NCBI RefSeq assembly: GCF_014649775.1
Contig: NZ_BMTR01000004.1
Coordinates: forward strand, 310,001-374,000
Reading direction: 5' to 3'
Origin: Streptomyces longisporoflavus
GTDB taxonomy: Bacteria; Actinomycetota; Actinomycetes; Streptomycetales; Streptomycetaceae
Length of the DNA: 64,000 nucleotides
Below the pieces are notes generated by a model. The model did no database searches, was not told the origin of the DNA, and worked only from the letters and a program-made list of their open reading frames with translations. This document shows positions 9,766-17,963 of this stretch, piece by piece. Within the stretch, counting starts at the first letter, position 1. The number at the start of each line of letters is the position of its first letter. A program made the translations under genes and the position numbers.

Positions 9766-11279
9766 GACGCCGGGCTCCCTTCGAGTACGAGATCGAGTAC
9801 GCGGTGTTCGTCGAGGTCGCGGGCGGGCGCCGTATGGACGACGCGGCCCTCGCGGAGGACCAGGACACGGTCGGCGAGGCCCAGGACCTCGGGCACTTCG
9901 CTGGAGACGAGCAGGACGGCGAGGCCCTCGTCGGCGAGGCGGCGGATCACGGAGTACAGCTCGGCGCGGGCGCCGATGTCCACGCCGCGGGTCGGCTCGT
10001 CGAGCAGCAGGACGCGGCAGCCGCGGAGCAGCCAGCGGGCCAGGACGGCCTTTTGCTGGTTGCCGCCGGAGAGCGTGCGCACGGGCGCGGTGGGGTTGTC
10101 GGGGCGCAGCGAGAGTTCGCGCGTCGCGGTCTGCGCGGCCTTCCTCTCGGCGCCGCGGTCGAGCCAGCCCCCGCGCGAGAAGCGGGACATGGAGGAGACC
10201 GACACGTTGTTGGTGACGGACTCCAGCATGAGCAGGGCCTGCGCCTTGCGCTCCTCGGGGGCGAGCCCGAGCCCCGCGCGCACGGCGGCACGCACACTGC
10301 CCGGCTTCAACGTCTGTCCGTCGACGACGACTTGTCCGGCGGTCGACTTGCGTGCGCCGTAGATGGTCTCCAGGATCTCGGAGCGCCCGGAGCCGACGAG
10401 TCCCGCGAGGCCGACGATCTCGCCGGGGCGCAGTTCGAGGTCGAGGGGTTCGAACTCGCCCTCGCGGGCCAGGCCCCGCACCTTCAACACCGGTTCGGTG
10501 ACCGGGGGTTCGACGGGGCGGTCCGGGAAGACGTACTCGACGTTGCGGCCCGTCATCAGGGCGACGACGTCGCGGGTCGGCGTCTCTTTCGCGGGGAGTC
10601 CGCCCGCCACGGCCCGGCCGTCCTTGAGGACGGTGACGCGGTCGCCGATGCGGCGGATCTCTTCGAGGCGGTGGGAGATGTAGACGACGGCGACGCCGTC
10701 CGCCGTGAGGTCGCCGACGATGCGGAAGAGGTTGTCGACCTCGTCCGGGTCGAGGGCGGCCGACGGCTCGTCCATGACGATCAGGCGCACTTCGTGGGAG
10801 AGCGCGCGGGCCATGGACACGATCTGCTGGTGGGCGGCCGAGAGGTCGCCGACGAGCGTGCCCGGGTCGATCTCCGCGTGGCCGAGCCGCTTGAGCAGTG
10901 CGACGGTCGACGCCTTCGCCTCGCGGCCCTTCACGACGAACCCCGCGGCGGTCGGCTCATGCCCGAGGTGGACGTTCTCGGCGACGGACAGGCCCTCCAC
11001 CAGGTCGAGTTCCTGGTAGATGGTGGCGATGCCGAGGCGCATGGCGGCGATGGGCGACTTGAGCACGGTGCGCTCGCCGCGCCAGGTGATCTCGCCGTCG
11101 TCGGGCTGGTGGGCGCCGGCGAGGACCTTGATGAGCGTGGACTTGCCGGCGCCGTTCTGGCCGAGCAGGCAGTGCACTTCGCCGGCCTGGACCTGGAGGT
11201 CGACGCCGTCGAGGGCGCGGACGCCGGGGAACGACTTGGTGATGCCGGACATGGTGAGCAGCGGTGGTTCTGGTGCCAT
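9762..11279 (-). CDS. Sugar ABC transporter ATP-binding protein with two nucleotide-binding domains (RbsA/MglA-like)
   Basis: 505 residues, two ABC domains in tandem. The first has Walker A GQNGAGKST (about residue 39) and a Walker B followed by VMDEPSAAL. The second has the degenerate Walker A GLVGSGRSE usual for this family, signature LSGGNQQK and Walker B LLLDEPTRGVD. It is the first gene of the transporter-enzyme operon, which runs ATPase, permease, binding protein, Gfo/Idh/MocA, isomerase. The ROK repressor gene ends 230 bases upstream on the same strand. Confidence 0.93.
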   Translation of the reverse strand: MAPEPPLLTMSGITKSFPGVRALDGVDLQVQAGEVHCLLGQNGAGKSTLIKVLAGAHQPDDGEITWRGERTVLKSPIAAMRLGIATIYQELDLVEGLSVAENVHLGHEPTAAGFVVKGREAKASTVALLKRLGHAEIDPGTLVGDLSAAHQQIVSMARALSHEVRLIVMDEPSAALDPDEVDNLFRIVGDLTADGVAVVYISHRLEEIRRIGDRVTVLKDGRAVAGGLPAKETPTRDVVALMTGRNVEYVFPDRPVEPPVTEPVLKVRGLAREGEFEPLDLELRPGEIVGLAGLVGSGRSEILETIYGARKSTAGQVVVDGQTLKPGSVRAAVRAGLGLAPEERKAQALLMLESVTNNVSVSSMSRFSRGGWLDRGAERKAAQTATRELSLRPDNPTAPVRTLSGGNQQKAVLARWLLRGCRVLLLDEPTRGVDIGARAELYSVIRRLADEGLAVLLVSSEVPEVLGLADRVLVLREGRVVHTAPARDLDEHRVLDLVLEGSPAS

Positions 11280-11509
11280 GACTGTTCCCTTGGGCGGGTC
11301 GGCGGGTGCGGCCGGTTGCAGGGCAGGGCGGGGTAGGGCGATGGCCCCCGGGAGGGGCGGAGCTGTTTCGGAGCAGGGCGAGGCAGCGCGCTGTACTGGG
11401 TGAGGTGTGGTGCGGGTCGTGCGGCGTACGGACGGTGGTGCGGGTCGTGCGACGTACGGACGGTGCTACGGGTCGTGCGCACCGGTCGGGCCGGTCAGGA
11501 ACGTGCCGG
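11280..11509. other. Intergenic region with short tandem repeats upstream of the sugar ABC operon
   Basis: This 230-base spacer must hold the promoter of the ABC transporter operon unless it is read through from the ROK gene. It contains a direct repeat of GTGCGGGTCGTGCG(G/A)CGTACG (near 11407-11426 and 11438-11458), a third partial copy (near 11466), and then a repeated GCCGGTCAG. No clear -10/-35 pair and no copy of the ROK-type dyad were seen here. Confidence 0.5.
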
Positions 11510-12700
11510 TCAGGCCGGTGAGAACAGGTGATCGCTGATGAGCCGGGCGCCGCCGATGACTCCGGCGGTCGGTCCCAGTTCGCCGAGGACGATGGGGAGG
11601 TTGCCGGTCGCCAGGGGCAGCGACTGGCGGTAGACCTGCGTGCGGATGGCGGCGAGCAGCGTATGGCCGAGGCCGGTCACACCGCCGCCGATCACCACGA
11701 GGCCGGGGTTGAAGAAGCTGACGAGACCCGCGATGACCTGGCCGGTGCGGTTGCCGCCCGCGCGGATGAGGTCGATCGCGGTGGCGTCACCGGCGGCGGC
11801 CGCCGCGGCGACGTCGACCGCGCTGAGCTTGCCCGCGGTGTCCAGGCGGTCCGCGAGCTCCTGGAGGAGCCCTTGGCCGACGGCGTCCTCCGCGTCGCGG
11901 GCGAGTGCCGCGCCGCTGAAGTACGCCTCCAGGCAGCCCTTGTTTCCGCAGGCGCAGGGCCGCCCGTCCGGTTCGACCTGGATGTGTCCGATGTCGCCCG
12001 CGCTGCCGGTCACCCCTCGGTAGACCTCACCGCCGACGACGATCCCGCAGCCGATGCCCGTGCCGATCTTGACGCAGAGGAAGTCGCCCACGGAGCGTGC
12101 GACGCCCGCGTGCTGCTCCCCCATCGCCATCAGGTTCACGTCGTTGTCGACCATGACGGGGCAGCCCAGGTCCTGGCTGATGGCCTCCCGTACGGGGAAG
12201 CCGTCCCACCCCGGCATGATCGGCGGGGCGACCGGGACGCCTTCGGGGAAGCGGACGGGGCCGGGGACGCCGATCCCGGCGCCGTCGAACCCTTCCGCGA
12301 GTCCGGAGGCCTTCAACTTGGCCGCCATGGCGAGGACTTGCTCGAAGACCGCGACGGGTCCTTCGCGCACGTCCATGGGCTGGTTGATGTGACCGAGGAC
12401 CTCCAGTTCGGCATTGGTCACCGCTACGTCGACCGAGGTCGCGCCGATGTCCACGCCGAGGAAGCGGAGGCCGGGGGCCAGGCGGATGTTGTGGGAGCGG
12501 CGGCCGCCGCGCGAGGCGGCGAGTCCGTCGGCGACCACGAGTCCGGTCTCCAGTAGCCGGTCCACCTCGACGGCCAGCTTCGACCGCGAGAGGTCGACCT
12601 GATCGCCCAGCTGGGCACGGGAGTTGGGCCCTCCGTCACGCAGCAGCCGCAGCAGTCGCGCCTGGTGCGCATTGGCGGGTCGAGCCGTCATACGTCTCAC
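11510..12700 (-). CDS. ROK family transcriptional repressor
   Basis: 396 residues. An N-terminal MarR-like winged helix (about 10-65: SRAQLGDQVDLSRSKLAVEVDRLL) is followed by a ROK sugar-kinase-like domain. That domain has a phosphate loop region (GVDIGATSVDVAVTN), the sugar-site motif GIGVPGPV and the zinc motif CACGNKGC (about 240-250). Such proteins repress sugar-uptake genes until the sugar binds. It precedes the ABC/dehydrogenase operon on the same strand. A 23-bp dyad about 144 bases upstream of its start is repeated before the secreted dehydrogenase operon, which suggests autoregulation plus control of both units. Confidence 0.92.
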   Translation of the reverse strand: MRRMTARPANAHQARLLRLLRDGGPNSRAQLGDQVDLSRSKLAVEVDRLLETGLVVADGLAASRGGRRSHNIRLAPGLRFLGVDIGATSVDVAVTNAELEVLGHINQPMDVREGPVAVFEQVLAMAAKLKASGLAEGFDGAGIGVPGPVRFPEGVPVAPPIMPGWDGFPVREAISQDLGCPVMVDNDVNLMAMGEQHAGVARSVGDFLCVKIGTGIGCGIVVGGEVYRGVTGSAGDIGHIQVEPDGRPCACGNKGCLEAYFSGAALARDAEDAVGQGLLQELADRLDTAGKLSAVDVAAAAAAGDATAIDLIRAGGNRTGQVIAGLVSFFNPGLVVIGGGVTGLGHTLLAAIRTQVYRQSLPLATGNLPIVLGELGPTAGVIGGARLISDHLFSPA

Positions 12701-12843
12701 GCGCCCCTCCCCGCCTCTTCGGGCAACTCATGTCGTCCAACTCGCCCCACCGCGGCGGATTTTCGTCGTCGCGTCGGGCTTTCGAGGGGAACGTAGCAGC
12801 GCCTGCCGGGAGTGGGAAGAAGTTGCGCAGGAATTACCCATGA

Positions 12844-12866
12844 CTTTCTCCAGTCACAGGACAAAG
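12844..12866. promoter_or_regulatory. Candidate ROK-repressor operator, site 2
   Basis: Inverted repeat CTTTCTCC-N7-GGACAAAG in the 239-base gap between the ROK gene (minus) and the thioesterase gene (plus). It matches the dyad at 5333-5355 in half-sites, spacing and part of the central bases. Its position fits autoregulation of the ROK gene. Confidence 0.5.
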
Positions 12867-12939
12867 GGGCGGGCAGACGTGTCCCGCGGACGGGCTGTCG
12901 CACGCCGCCGGCGGACTGGAGGGCCCGCATCATGACCTC

Positions 12940-13407
12940 ATGACCTCAGAGGTAATCGACCCGCCGGGGCATCACGGGCAGGGTGGTGCCATGCCTTCCG
13001 ACACCGCGAGCACCGCCGATCTCCTTGCCGCTCTCCCCTTTGCCGTGCACCTGGGCATCACGCTCGACGAGGCCGCGGCCGATCGCGCCGCCGGCACCCT
13101 GCCCTGGTCGGCGCAGCTGTGCACGGTGGGCGGGGTCCTGCACGGCGGTGCGCTGATGACGCTCGCCGACACGATGGGCGCGGTCTGCGCCTTCCTCAAC
13201 CTGCCGGCGGGGGCGAACACGTCCACGGTGGAGTCCAAGACGAACTTCTTCCGCGCCGTACGCTCCGGCAGCGCCCGCGCCGTGGCCCGCCCGCTGCACG
13301 TGGGCGGCTCCTTCGTCGTCGTACAGACGGATGTCTACGACGCGGAGGGCCGCCCGGCCGGGCAGACGACGCAGACGCAGGCTGTCCTAGCACCCCGCAA
13401 GGCGTGA
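12940..13407 (+). CDS. PaaI-type hotdog thioesterase
   Basis: 155 residues from the ATG at 12940. An in-frame ATG at 12991 (MPSDTASTADLL) is an equally good start and would remove 17 poorly conserved residues. The hotdog motif HGGALMTLADTMGAV (about residues 68-82) holds the family's catalytic-site region, and TSTVESKTNFFRA is the following strand. Members hydrolyse acyl- or aryl-CoA thioesters; the substrate here is unknown. It is convergent with the gntR gene 29 bases downstream. Confidence 0.85.
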   Translation: MTSEVIDPPGHHGQGGAMPSDTASTADLLAALPFAVHLGITLDEAAADRAAGTLPWSAQLCTVGGVLHGGALMTLADTMGAVCAFLNLPAGANTSTVESKTNFFRAVRSGSARAVARPLHVGGSFVVVQTDVYDAEGRPAGQTTQTQAVLAPRKA

Positions 13408-13436
13408 GGCGCCGCAGGGTGACGCAGGGTGCCGCG

Positions 13437-14117
13437 TCAGGCGTCGCGCTCGCGCCGGTGGTAGGTCTGCCGGGTGTGCTCGGTGTGCGCCCGCATGATC
13501 TCCGTGGCCTTGCCCTCGTCGCGCTCGGCGATCGCCGCGATCAGCGCACGGTGCTCGATCCAGGACTGCTTGCCGCGCCGGCGGGCGACCGGTGTGTAGT
13601 ACCAGCGCACGCGGCGGTCCACCTGTCCGGCGAGTTCGGCGAGCACGACATTGCCGGCGAGCTCCATCACCTTGGCGTGGAAGGCGGCGTTGAGGGTCAC
13701 CACCAGGTCGACCTCGCCGTCCGCGACGGCCTGTTCTCCCTTGGCGCACAGCTCTTCCAGGGCGGTGATGCCCGCGGTGCCCGTGTTGGCCGCGGCGAGC
13801 CGGGCGGCCTCGGCCTCCAGGAGCGTGCGGACCGTGAGCAGCTGGTCCGCCTCCTCCTCGGTGGGCTCGTGCACAAAGGCGCCCTGCGCGGGCCGCAGAT
13901 CGACCCAGCCCTCGGTGTTGAGCCGTTGCAGCGCCTCGCGCACGGGCTGCCGTGACACCCCGAGGTGTCCGGCAAGTTCGCTCTCCACGAGGTGCTGGCC
14001 CGGCTGTAGCGCGCGGGTGGTGATGAGTTCGAGCAGCGCTTCGTAGACCCGCTCCCGGAGCGGACCGGGGCGTTCCAGCTTGGGCACCGCCCCCTGCGGC
14101 AGTCCTGTGGACAACAT
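13437..14117 (-). CDS. GntR family transcriptional regulator (FadR/VanR-type, FCD domain)
   Basis: 226 residues from the ATG at 14117, chosen because GAGGGGACC sits just upstream; an earlier in-frame ATG at 14168 would run across the operator. A winged helix occupies about 10-75 (LRERVYEALLELITTRALQPGQHL, then LGVSRQPVREALQRL). An all-helical FCD effector domain with metal-ligand-like histidines follows (LNAAFHAKV, AHTEHTRQ). The candidate operator at 14145-14155 lies in its own promoter and recurs before the oxalate/formate antiporter, so control of organic-acid uptake is likely. Confidence 0.9.
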   Translation of the reverse strand: MLSTGLPQGAVPKLERPGPLRERVYEALLELITTRALQPGQHLVESELAGHLGVSRQPVREALQRLNTEGWVDLRPAQGAFVHEPTEEEADQLLTVRTLLEAEAARLAAANTGTAGITALEELCAKGEQAVADGEVDLVVTLNAAFHAKVMELAGNVVLAELAGQVDRRVRWYYTPVARRRGKQSWIEHRALIAAIAERDEGKATEIMRAHTEHTRQTYHRRERDA

Positions 14118-14144
14118 CGCGGTCCCCTCCTCGACGATTGCCTT

Positions 14145-14155
14145 TTGTCTACAGT
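14145..14155. promoter_or_regulatory. Candidate GntR operator upstream of gntR
   Basis: On the minus strand this reads ACTGTAGACAA, preceded by AGTAG so that GTAGACTGTAGAC forms a short direct repeat. The identical 11-mer is found at 16885-16895 in front of the antiporter. FadR-type regulators bind short dyads of this size. No experimental support can be read from sequence. Confidence 0.5.
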
Positions 14156-14226
14156 CTACTGAGCACAATGGCCAGCACCAGGGGGAGTTGGCCCCGTCAC
14201 ACGGCCGGGCAGCGCTGGTCCGTCCG

Positions 14227-15174
14227 CTAGGGGCAGCGGATGACCTGGCCCGCGTACGACAGGTTCCCGCCGAAGCCGAAGAGCAGCACCGGGTCCCCGT
14301 GGTTGATCTCGCCGCGCTCCACCAGCTTGGACAGGGCGAGCGGGATGCTGCCCGCCGAGGTGTTGCCGGAGTTCACGACGTCACGCGCGATGACCGCGTT
14401 GACCGCGCCGATCCGCTCGGCGAGGGGCTCGATGATGCGCAGGTTGGCCTGGTGCAGGACGACGGCCGCCAGGTCCGCGGGCGTGAGACCGGCGGACTCG
14501 CAGGCCTTGCGGGCGAGCGGCGGCAGCTGCGTCGTCGCCCAGCGGTAGACGCTCTGCCCCTCCTGCGCGAACCGCGGGGGCGTGCCCTCGATACGGACGG
14601 CGTTGCCCATCTCGGGCACCGAGCCCCAGAGCACCGGACCGATGCCGGGCGCTCCGCCCGGCTCGCAGGCCTCGACGACCGCGGCGCCCGCGCCGTCCCC
14701 GACCAGGACGCAGGTGGTGCGGTCCGTCCAGTCGGCGACCTCGGACATCTTGTCGGCGCCGATCACCAGGACGCGGGCGGCGCCCCCTGCCCGTACGGCG
14801 TGGTCGGCCGTGGCGAGCGCGTGCGTGAAACCCGCGCACACGACGTTGATGTCCATGGTGGCCGGGGAGGGCATGCCGAGCCGGGCGGCCACCCGTGCCG
14901 CCATGTTCGGCGAGCGGTCGATGGCGGTGGAGGTGGCGACCAGGACGAGGTCGATGGCGTCCGGCGTCAGCCCCGCGGCGGCGACGGCCTTGGCCCCCGC
15001 GTGTGCGGCGAGCTCGTCGACCGGCTCCCCGGGCCCCGCGATGTGGCGGGTGCGGATGCCCACGCGGGAGCGGATCCACTCGTCGCTCGTGTCGACCATG
15101 CCCGCCAGGTCCTCGTTGGTCAGGATCTTGGCGGGCTGGTAGTGGCCGACGGCGGCGATGCGTGAGCCGTGCAT
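14227..15174 (-). CDS. 3-oxoacyl-ACP synthase III family protein (KAS III/FabH-like)
   Basis: 315 residues with a complete thiolase-fold catalytic triad: Cys113 (VVCAGF), His241 (VVLHQANLR) and Asn271 (NSGNTSAG). KAS III enzymes start fatty-acid chains from acyl-CoA and malonyl-ACP. It is not beside fabD, acpP or fabF, so it is an extra copy rather than the housekeeping FabH. It lies between gntR and the antiporter gene on the same strand and may share their transcript. A role in making a special starter unit or in acyl transfer is possible but not shown. Confidence 0.88.
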   Translation of the reverse strand: MHGSRIAAVGHYQPAKILTNEDLAGMVDTSDEWIRSRVGIRTRHIAGPGEPVDELAAHAGAKAVAAAGLTPDAIDLVLVATSTAIDRSPNMAARVAARLGMPSPATMDINVVCAGFTHALATADHAVRAGGAARVLVIGADKMSEVADWTDRTTCVLVGDGAGAAVVEACEPGGAPGIGPVLWGSVPEMGNAVRIEGTPPRFAQEGQSVYRWATTQLPPLARKACESAGLTPADLAAVVLHQANLRIIEPLAERIGAVNAVIARDVVNSGNTSAGSIPLALSKLVERGEINHGDPVLLFGFGGNLSYAGQVIRCP

Positions 15175-15296
15175 GAACGGGTCCCCCTTGGTGCCGGAGA
15201 TGCGGGACCGTCCAGTCTGGTCAGCGACTCACCGGTAACAGGACGCGTAAAGCGACAGGAAACGGGCGCGGGGTTTGGACACTTCTCATCATCGCG

Positions 15297-15440
15297 TCAC
15301 CCGGTGAAAAGCTGGGTGGCCTTGTGTACGAGTTCATAGAGCCCATATGCGAGCGGAACGCCCACCCAGAGCCAGGCGCCGACGATCAGCGCCCGGCGGC
15401 GGGGCGGACTACTTGGCGGCGTGCTGGTCGGTGCCGTCAT
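15297..15440 (-). CDS. 47-residue MFS transporter small partner protein
   Basis: Starts at the ATG at 15440, inside the last 32 bases of the antiporter gene in another frame, so it is translationally coupled to it. A proline/serine-rich, arginine-containing N-terminus (RRRALIVGAW) is followed by one predicted membrane helix (VGAWLWVGVPLAYGLYELV) and a short polar tail. Small one-helix proteins are known next to OxlT-type antiporters in actinomycetes and are annotated as MFS small subunits. The role, stabilisation or regulation of the carrier, is inferred. Confidence 0.7.
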   Translation of the reverse strand: MTAPTSTPPSSPPRRRALIVGAWLWVGVPLAYGLYELVHKATQLFTG

Positions 15441-16779
15441 GGGCTTCCTCCTTCGGGTCCTGCGGGTCATTCGGGTCCTGCGGGTCCTTCGGGGCGGGAA
15501 TGTGGTGGCGGGCGTGGACGGGCCGGACGAACTCGTTCGCCACGAAGCCGACGGCAAGGAGCCCGATCATGATCGTGAGGGAGAGTCCGTAGAGCCCGGC
15601 CCCGCTCTTGCCCGCCTCCTCCTGGCGGTCGGCGACCCAGTTGACGATCAGCGGCCCGAGGACGCCCGCCGTGGACCAGGCGGTGAGCAGGCGGCCGTGG
15701 ATCGCGCCGACCTGATAGGTCCCGAACAGGTCCTTCAGGTACGCGGGGATCGTCGCGAAGCCGCCGCCGTAGAAGGAGAGGATCACCAGGGCGCAGATCA
15801 CGAAGAGCGGCTTCGAGCCGTCCCCGAAGGCGGCGATCAGCAGATACATCAGCGCGCCGGCGCCCAGGTAGACGCGGTAGACGTTCTTGCGGCCGATCAG
15901 GTCGGACGCCGACGACCATCCGATGCGGCCGGCCATGTTGGCGGCGGAGAGCAGGGCGACGAAGCCCGCGGCCGCGGCGGCCGAGACCGGTGTCGAGGTG
16001 TCGGAGAAGAAGTCGGTGATCATGGGCGCGGCCTTCTCCAGGATGCCGATGCCCGCGGTCACGTTCATGCAGAGCACGATCCACAGGCACCAGAACTGGG
16101 GCGTCCGCACGGCGGCCCGCGCGGAGACCTGCGGCCCGTCGAGGACACCGGGGGCGCCGGGCGTCCGCGCACCCTCCGTACGCGGAACCCGCACCAGGAA
16201 CACGCCGAGCGACATGAAGACGGCGTACGTGAGGCCGTGCACGAGGAAGGCGAGGGCGATGCCGTCGTTGTCCGTGCCGAAGGAGTCCAGCATCTGCGCC
16301 GACCAGGGCGAGGCGATGAGCGCGCCGCCGCCGAAGCCCATGATCGCGATGCCGGTCGCCATGCCGGGGCGGTCCGGGAACCACTTGATCAGTGTCGACA
16401 CGGGCGAGATGTAGCCGATGCCCAGACCGATGCCGCCGACGAAGCCGTAGCCGAAGACGATCAGCCAGTACTGACTGACCGCCGCGCCGAGTGCCGCGAT
16501 CAGGAAGCCCGAGGAGAAGCAGACGAGGGCGACCGTCATCGCCCAGCGCGGGCCGTTGCGCTCCACGAGCGTGCCGCCGAAGGCCGCGGAGAGACCGAGC
16601 ATCACGATGCCGAGCTGGAAGGGGAGCGCGCTCTGCGTGCCGCTGAGGTGGAGCGCGGATTCCAGCGGGGGCTTGAAGACGCTCCAGGCGTAGGCCTGGC
16701 CGATGGAGAGATGTACGGACAGGGCGGCGGGCGGTACGAGCCAGCGACTCCATCCCGGGGGTGCGACGGGAGGCTTCAT
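15409..16779 (-). CDS. OFA-family MFS antiporter (oxalate/formate type)
   Basis: 456 residues from the ATG at 16779; a longer frame to 16884 would start inside the candidate operator and lacks a ribosome site. About twelve membrane segments, with the OFA layout GQAYAWSVFKPPLE in helix 1, a GYGFVGGIGLGIGYISPV stretch and DRPGMATGIAIMGFGGGA. OFA carriers exchange oxalate for formate or move related monocarboxylates. The formate dehydrogenase genes diverge from this gene, which supports a formate/oxalate role; no oxalyl-CoA decarboxylase or formyl-CoA transferase gene is present in the window. The C-terminus overlaps the small-subunit gene. Confidence 0.87.
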   Translation of the reverse strand: MKPPVAPPGWSRWLVPPAALSVHLSIGQAYAWSVFKPPLESALHLSGTQSALPFQLGIVMLGLSAAFGGTLVERNGPRWAMTVALVCFSSGFLIAALGAAVSQYWLIVFGYGFVGGIGLGIGYISPVSTLIKWFPDRPGMATGIAIMGFGGGALIASPWSAQMLDSFGTDNDGIALAFLVHGLTYAVFMSLGVFLVRVPRTEGARTPGAPGVLDGPQVSARAAVRTPQFWCLWIVLCMNVTAGIGILEKAAPMITDFFSDTSTPVSAAAAAGFVALLSAANMAGRIGWSSASDLIGRKNVYRVYLGAGALMYLLIAAFGDGSKPLFVICALVILSFYGGGFATIPAYLKDLFGTYQVGAIHGRLLTAWSTAGVLGPLIVNWVADRQEEAGKSGAGLYGLSLTIMIGLLAVGFVANEFVRPVHARHHIPAPKDPQDPNDPQDPKEEAHDGTDQHAAK

Positions 16780-16884
16780 GATCCCGAACAGTAGGAACCA
16801 ACCGGAGAGTTGGGAAGGGGGTCGAGTCGATTCCGTCGACGGTATGCAATGTCCCGCGCGACCCCTTGCTGGGCCAACTTCCAT

Positions 16885-16910
16885 ACTGTAGACAATATTC
16901 CATCGACAGT
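16885..16910. promoter_or_regulatory. Candidate GntR operator in the antiporter/panE-like divergent promoter
   Basis: ACTGTAGACAA at 16885-16895 is identical to the motif before gntR. The wider segment to 16910 begins with ACTGT and ends with ACAGT, an interrupted inverted repeat. It lies in the shared promoter region between the antiporter (minus) and the formate dehydrogenase operon (plus) and could control both directions. Confidence 0.5.
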
Positions 16911-16985
16911 TTCTGACATGCGATTGCCATGTGACGTCGATCCTGAGCCTTCTTCGGAACCCTCGACCGAACGGAGCGCGCCACC

Positions 16986-17963
16986 GTGAAAGTCGCAGTC
17001 CTCGGCGCCGGTGCGATCGGCGCCTATGTCGGAGCCGCGCTGCACCGCGCCGGTGCCGACGTCCATCTCGTCGCCCGTGGACCGCATTTGGCGGCCATGA
17101 GGCAGCACGGAGTACGTGTCCACAGCCCGCGCGGCGATTTCACCGCGCGGGCCCACGCCACCGACGACCCGGCCGACATCGGCCCGGTCGACTTCGTCTT
17201 CCTGGGCCTGAAGGCCAACTCGTACGCGGCGTGCGGGCCGCTGATCGAGCCTCTCCTGCACGACACGACGGCGGTCGTCGCCGCCCAGAACGGCATCCCC
17301 TGGTGGTACTTCCACCGGCACGGCGGCCCGCACGACGGCCACCGCGTCAGCAGCGTGGACCCGGACGGCGCGGTCAGTGCGGTGATCGCGCCCGAGCGGG
17401 CCATCGGGTGCGTGGTGTACGCGGCGACCGAACTGGAGGGTCCTGGCATCGTCCGGCACCTGGAAGGCACCCGGTTCTCCGTCGGCGAACCCGACCGCTC
17501 GCGCTCCGGGCGCTGTCTCGCCTTCAGCGAGGCGATGCAGGCGGGCGGCCTGAAGTGCCCCGTCGAGCCCGAACTGCGCGGTGACATCTGGATCAAGCTG
17601 CTCGGCAACATCTCCTTCAACCCGATCAGCGCGCTCTCCCGCGCCACCATGCGCGAGATGTGTCTGCACGGCGGCACGCGCCGCGTCATCGAGATCATGA
17701 TGAACGAGACGCTCGCCGTCGCGGCGGCCCTCGGCTGCCGCCCCGACATCTCCGTCGAACGGCGCCTCGCGGGCGCCGAGCGCGTGGGCGACCACCGCAC
17801 CTCCACACTCCAGGACCTGGAGCGCGGCAAACCGCTGGAACTCGACGTACTGCTCGCCGCCGTCGTGGAACTCGCGGAGATCACCGGGGTCCCGGTGCCG
17901 ACGCTCCGCACCGTCCACGCCATCTCGGATCTGCTGGCCGACCGCATGAGGATCGCGGCATGA
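16986..17963 (+). CDS. 2-dehydropantoate 2-reductase (ApbA/PanE) family protein
   Basis: 325 residues from a GTG start. The N-terminal glycine loop VAVLGAGAIGAYVGAALHRAG binds NADP(H). The C-terminal helical domain contains KLLGNISFNPISAL, matching the KxxxN substrate-binding segment of ketopantoate reductases. Its stop overlaps the ATG of the formate dehydrogenase catalytic gene (ATGA), so it is the first gene of that operon. Linkage to formate dehydrogenase rather than to panB/panC suggests that it reduces another 2-keto acid; that is inference. Confidence 0.87.
   Translation: MKVAVLGAGAIGAYVGAALHRAGADVHLVARGPHLAAMRQHGVRVHSPRGDFTARAHATDDPADIGPVDFVFLGLKANSYAACGPLIEPLLHDTTAVVAAQNGIPWWYFHRHGGPHDGHRVSSVDPDGAVSAVIAPERAIGCVVYAATELEGPGIVRHLEGTRFSVGEPDRSRSGRCLAFSEAMQAGGLKCPVEPELRGDIWIKLLGNISFNPISALSRATMREMCLHGGTRRVIEIMMNETLAVAAALGCRPDISVERRLAGAERVGDHRTSTLQDLERGKPLELDVLLAAVVELAEITGVPVPTLRTVHAISDLLADRMRIAA

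Noticed and set aside
16780..16884. 35-residue N-terminal extension of the antiporter
   Set aside because: It is not hydrophobic or family-like, and its start codon would abut the candidate operator.
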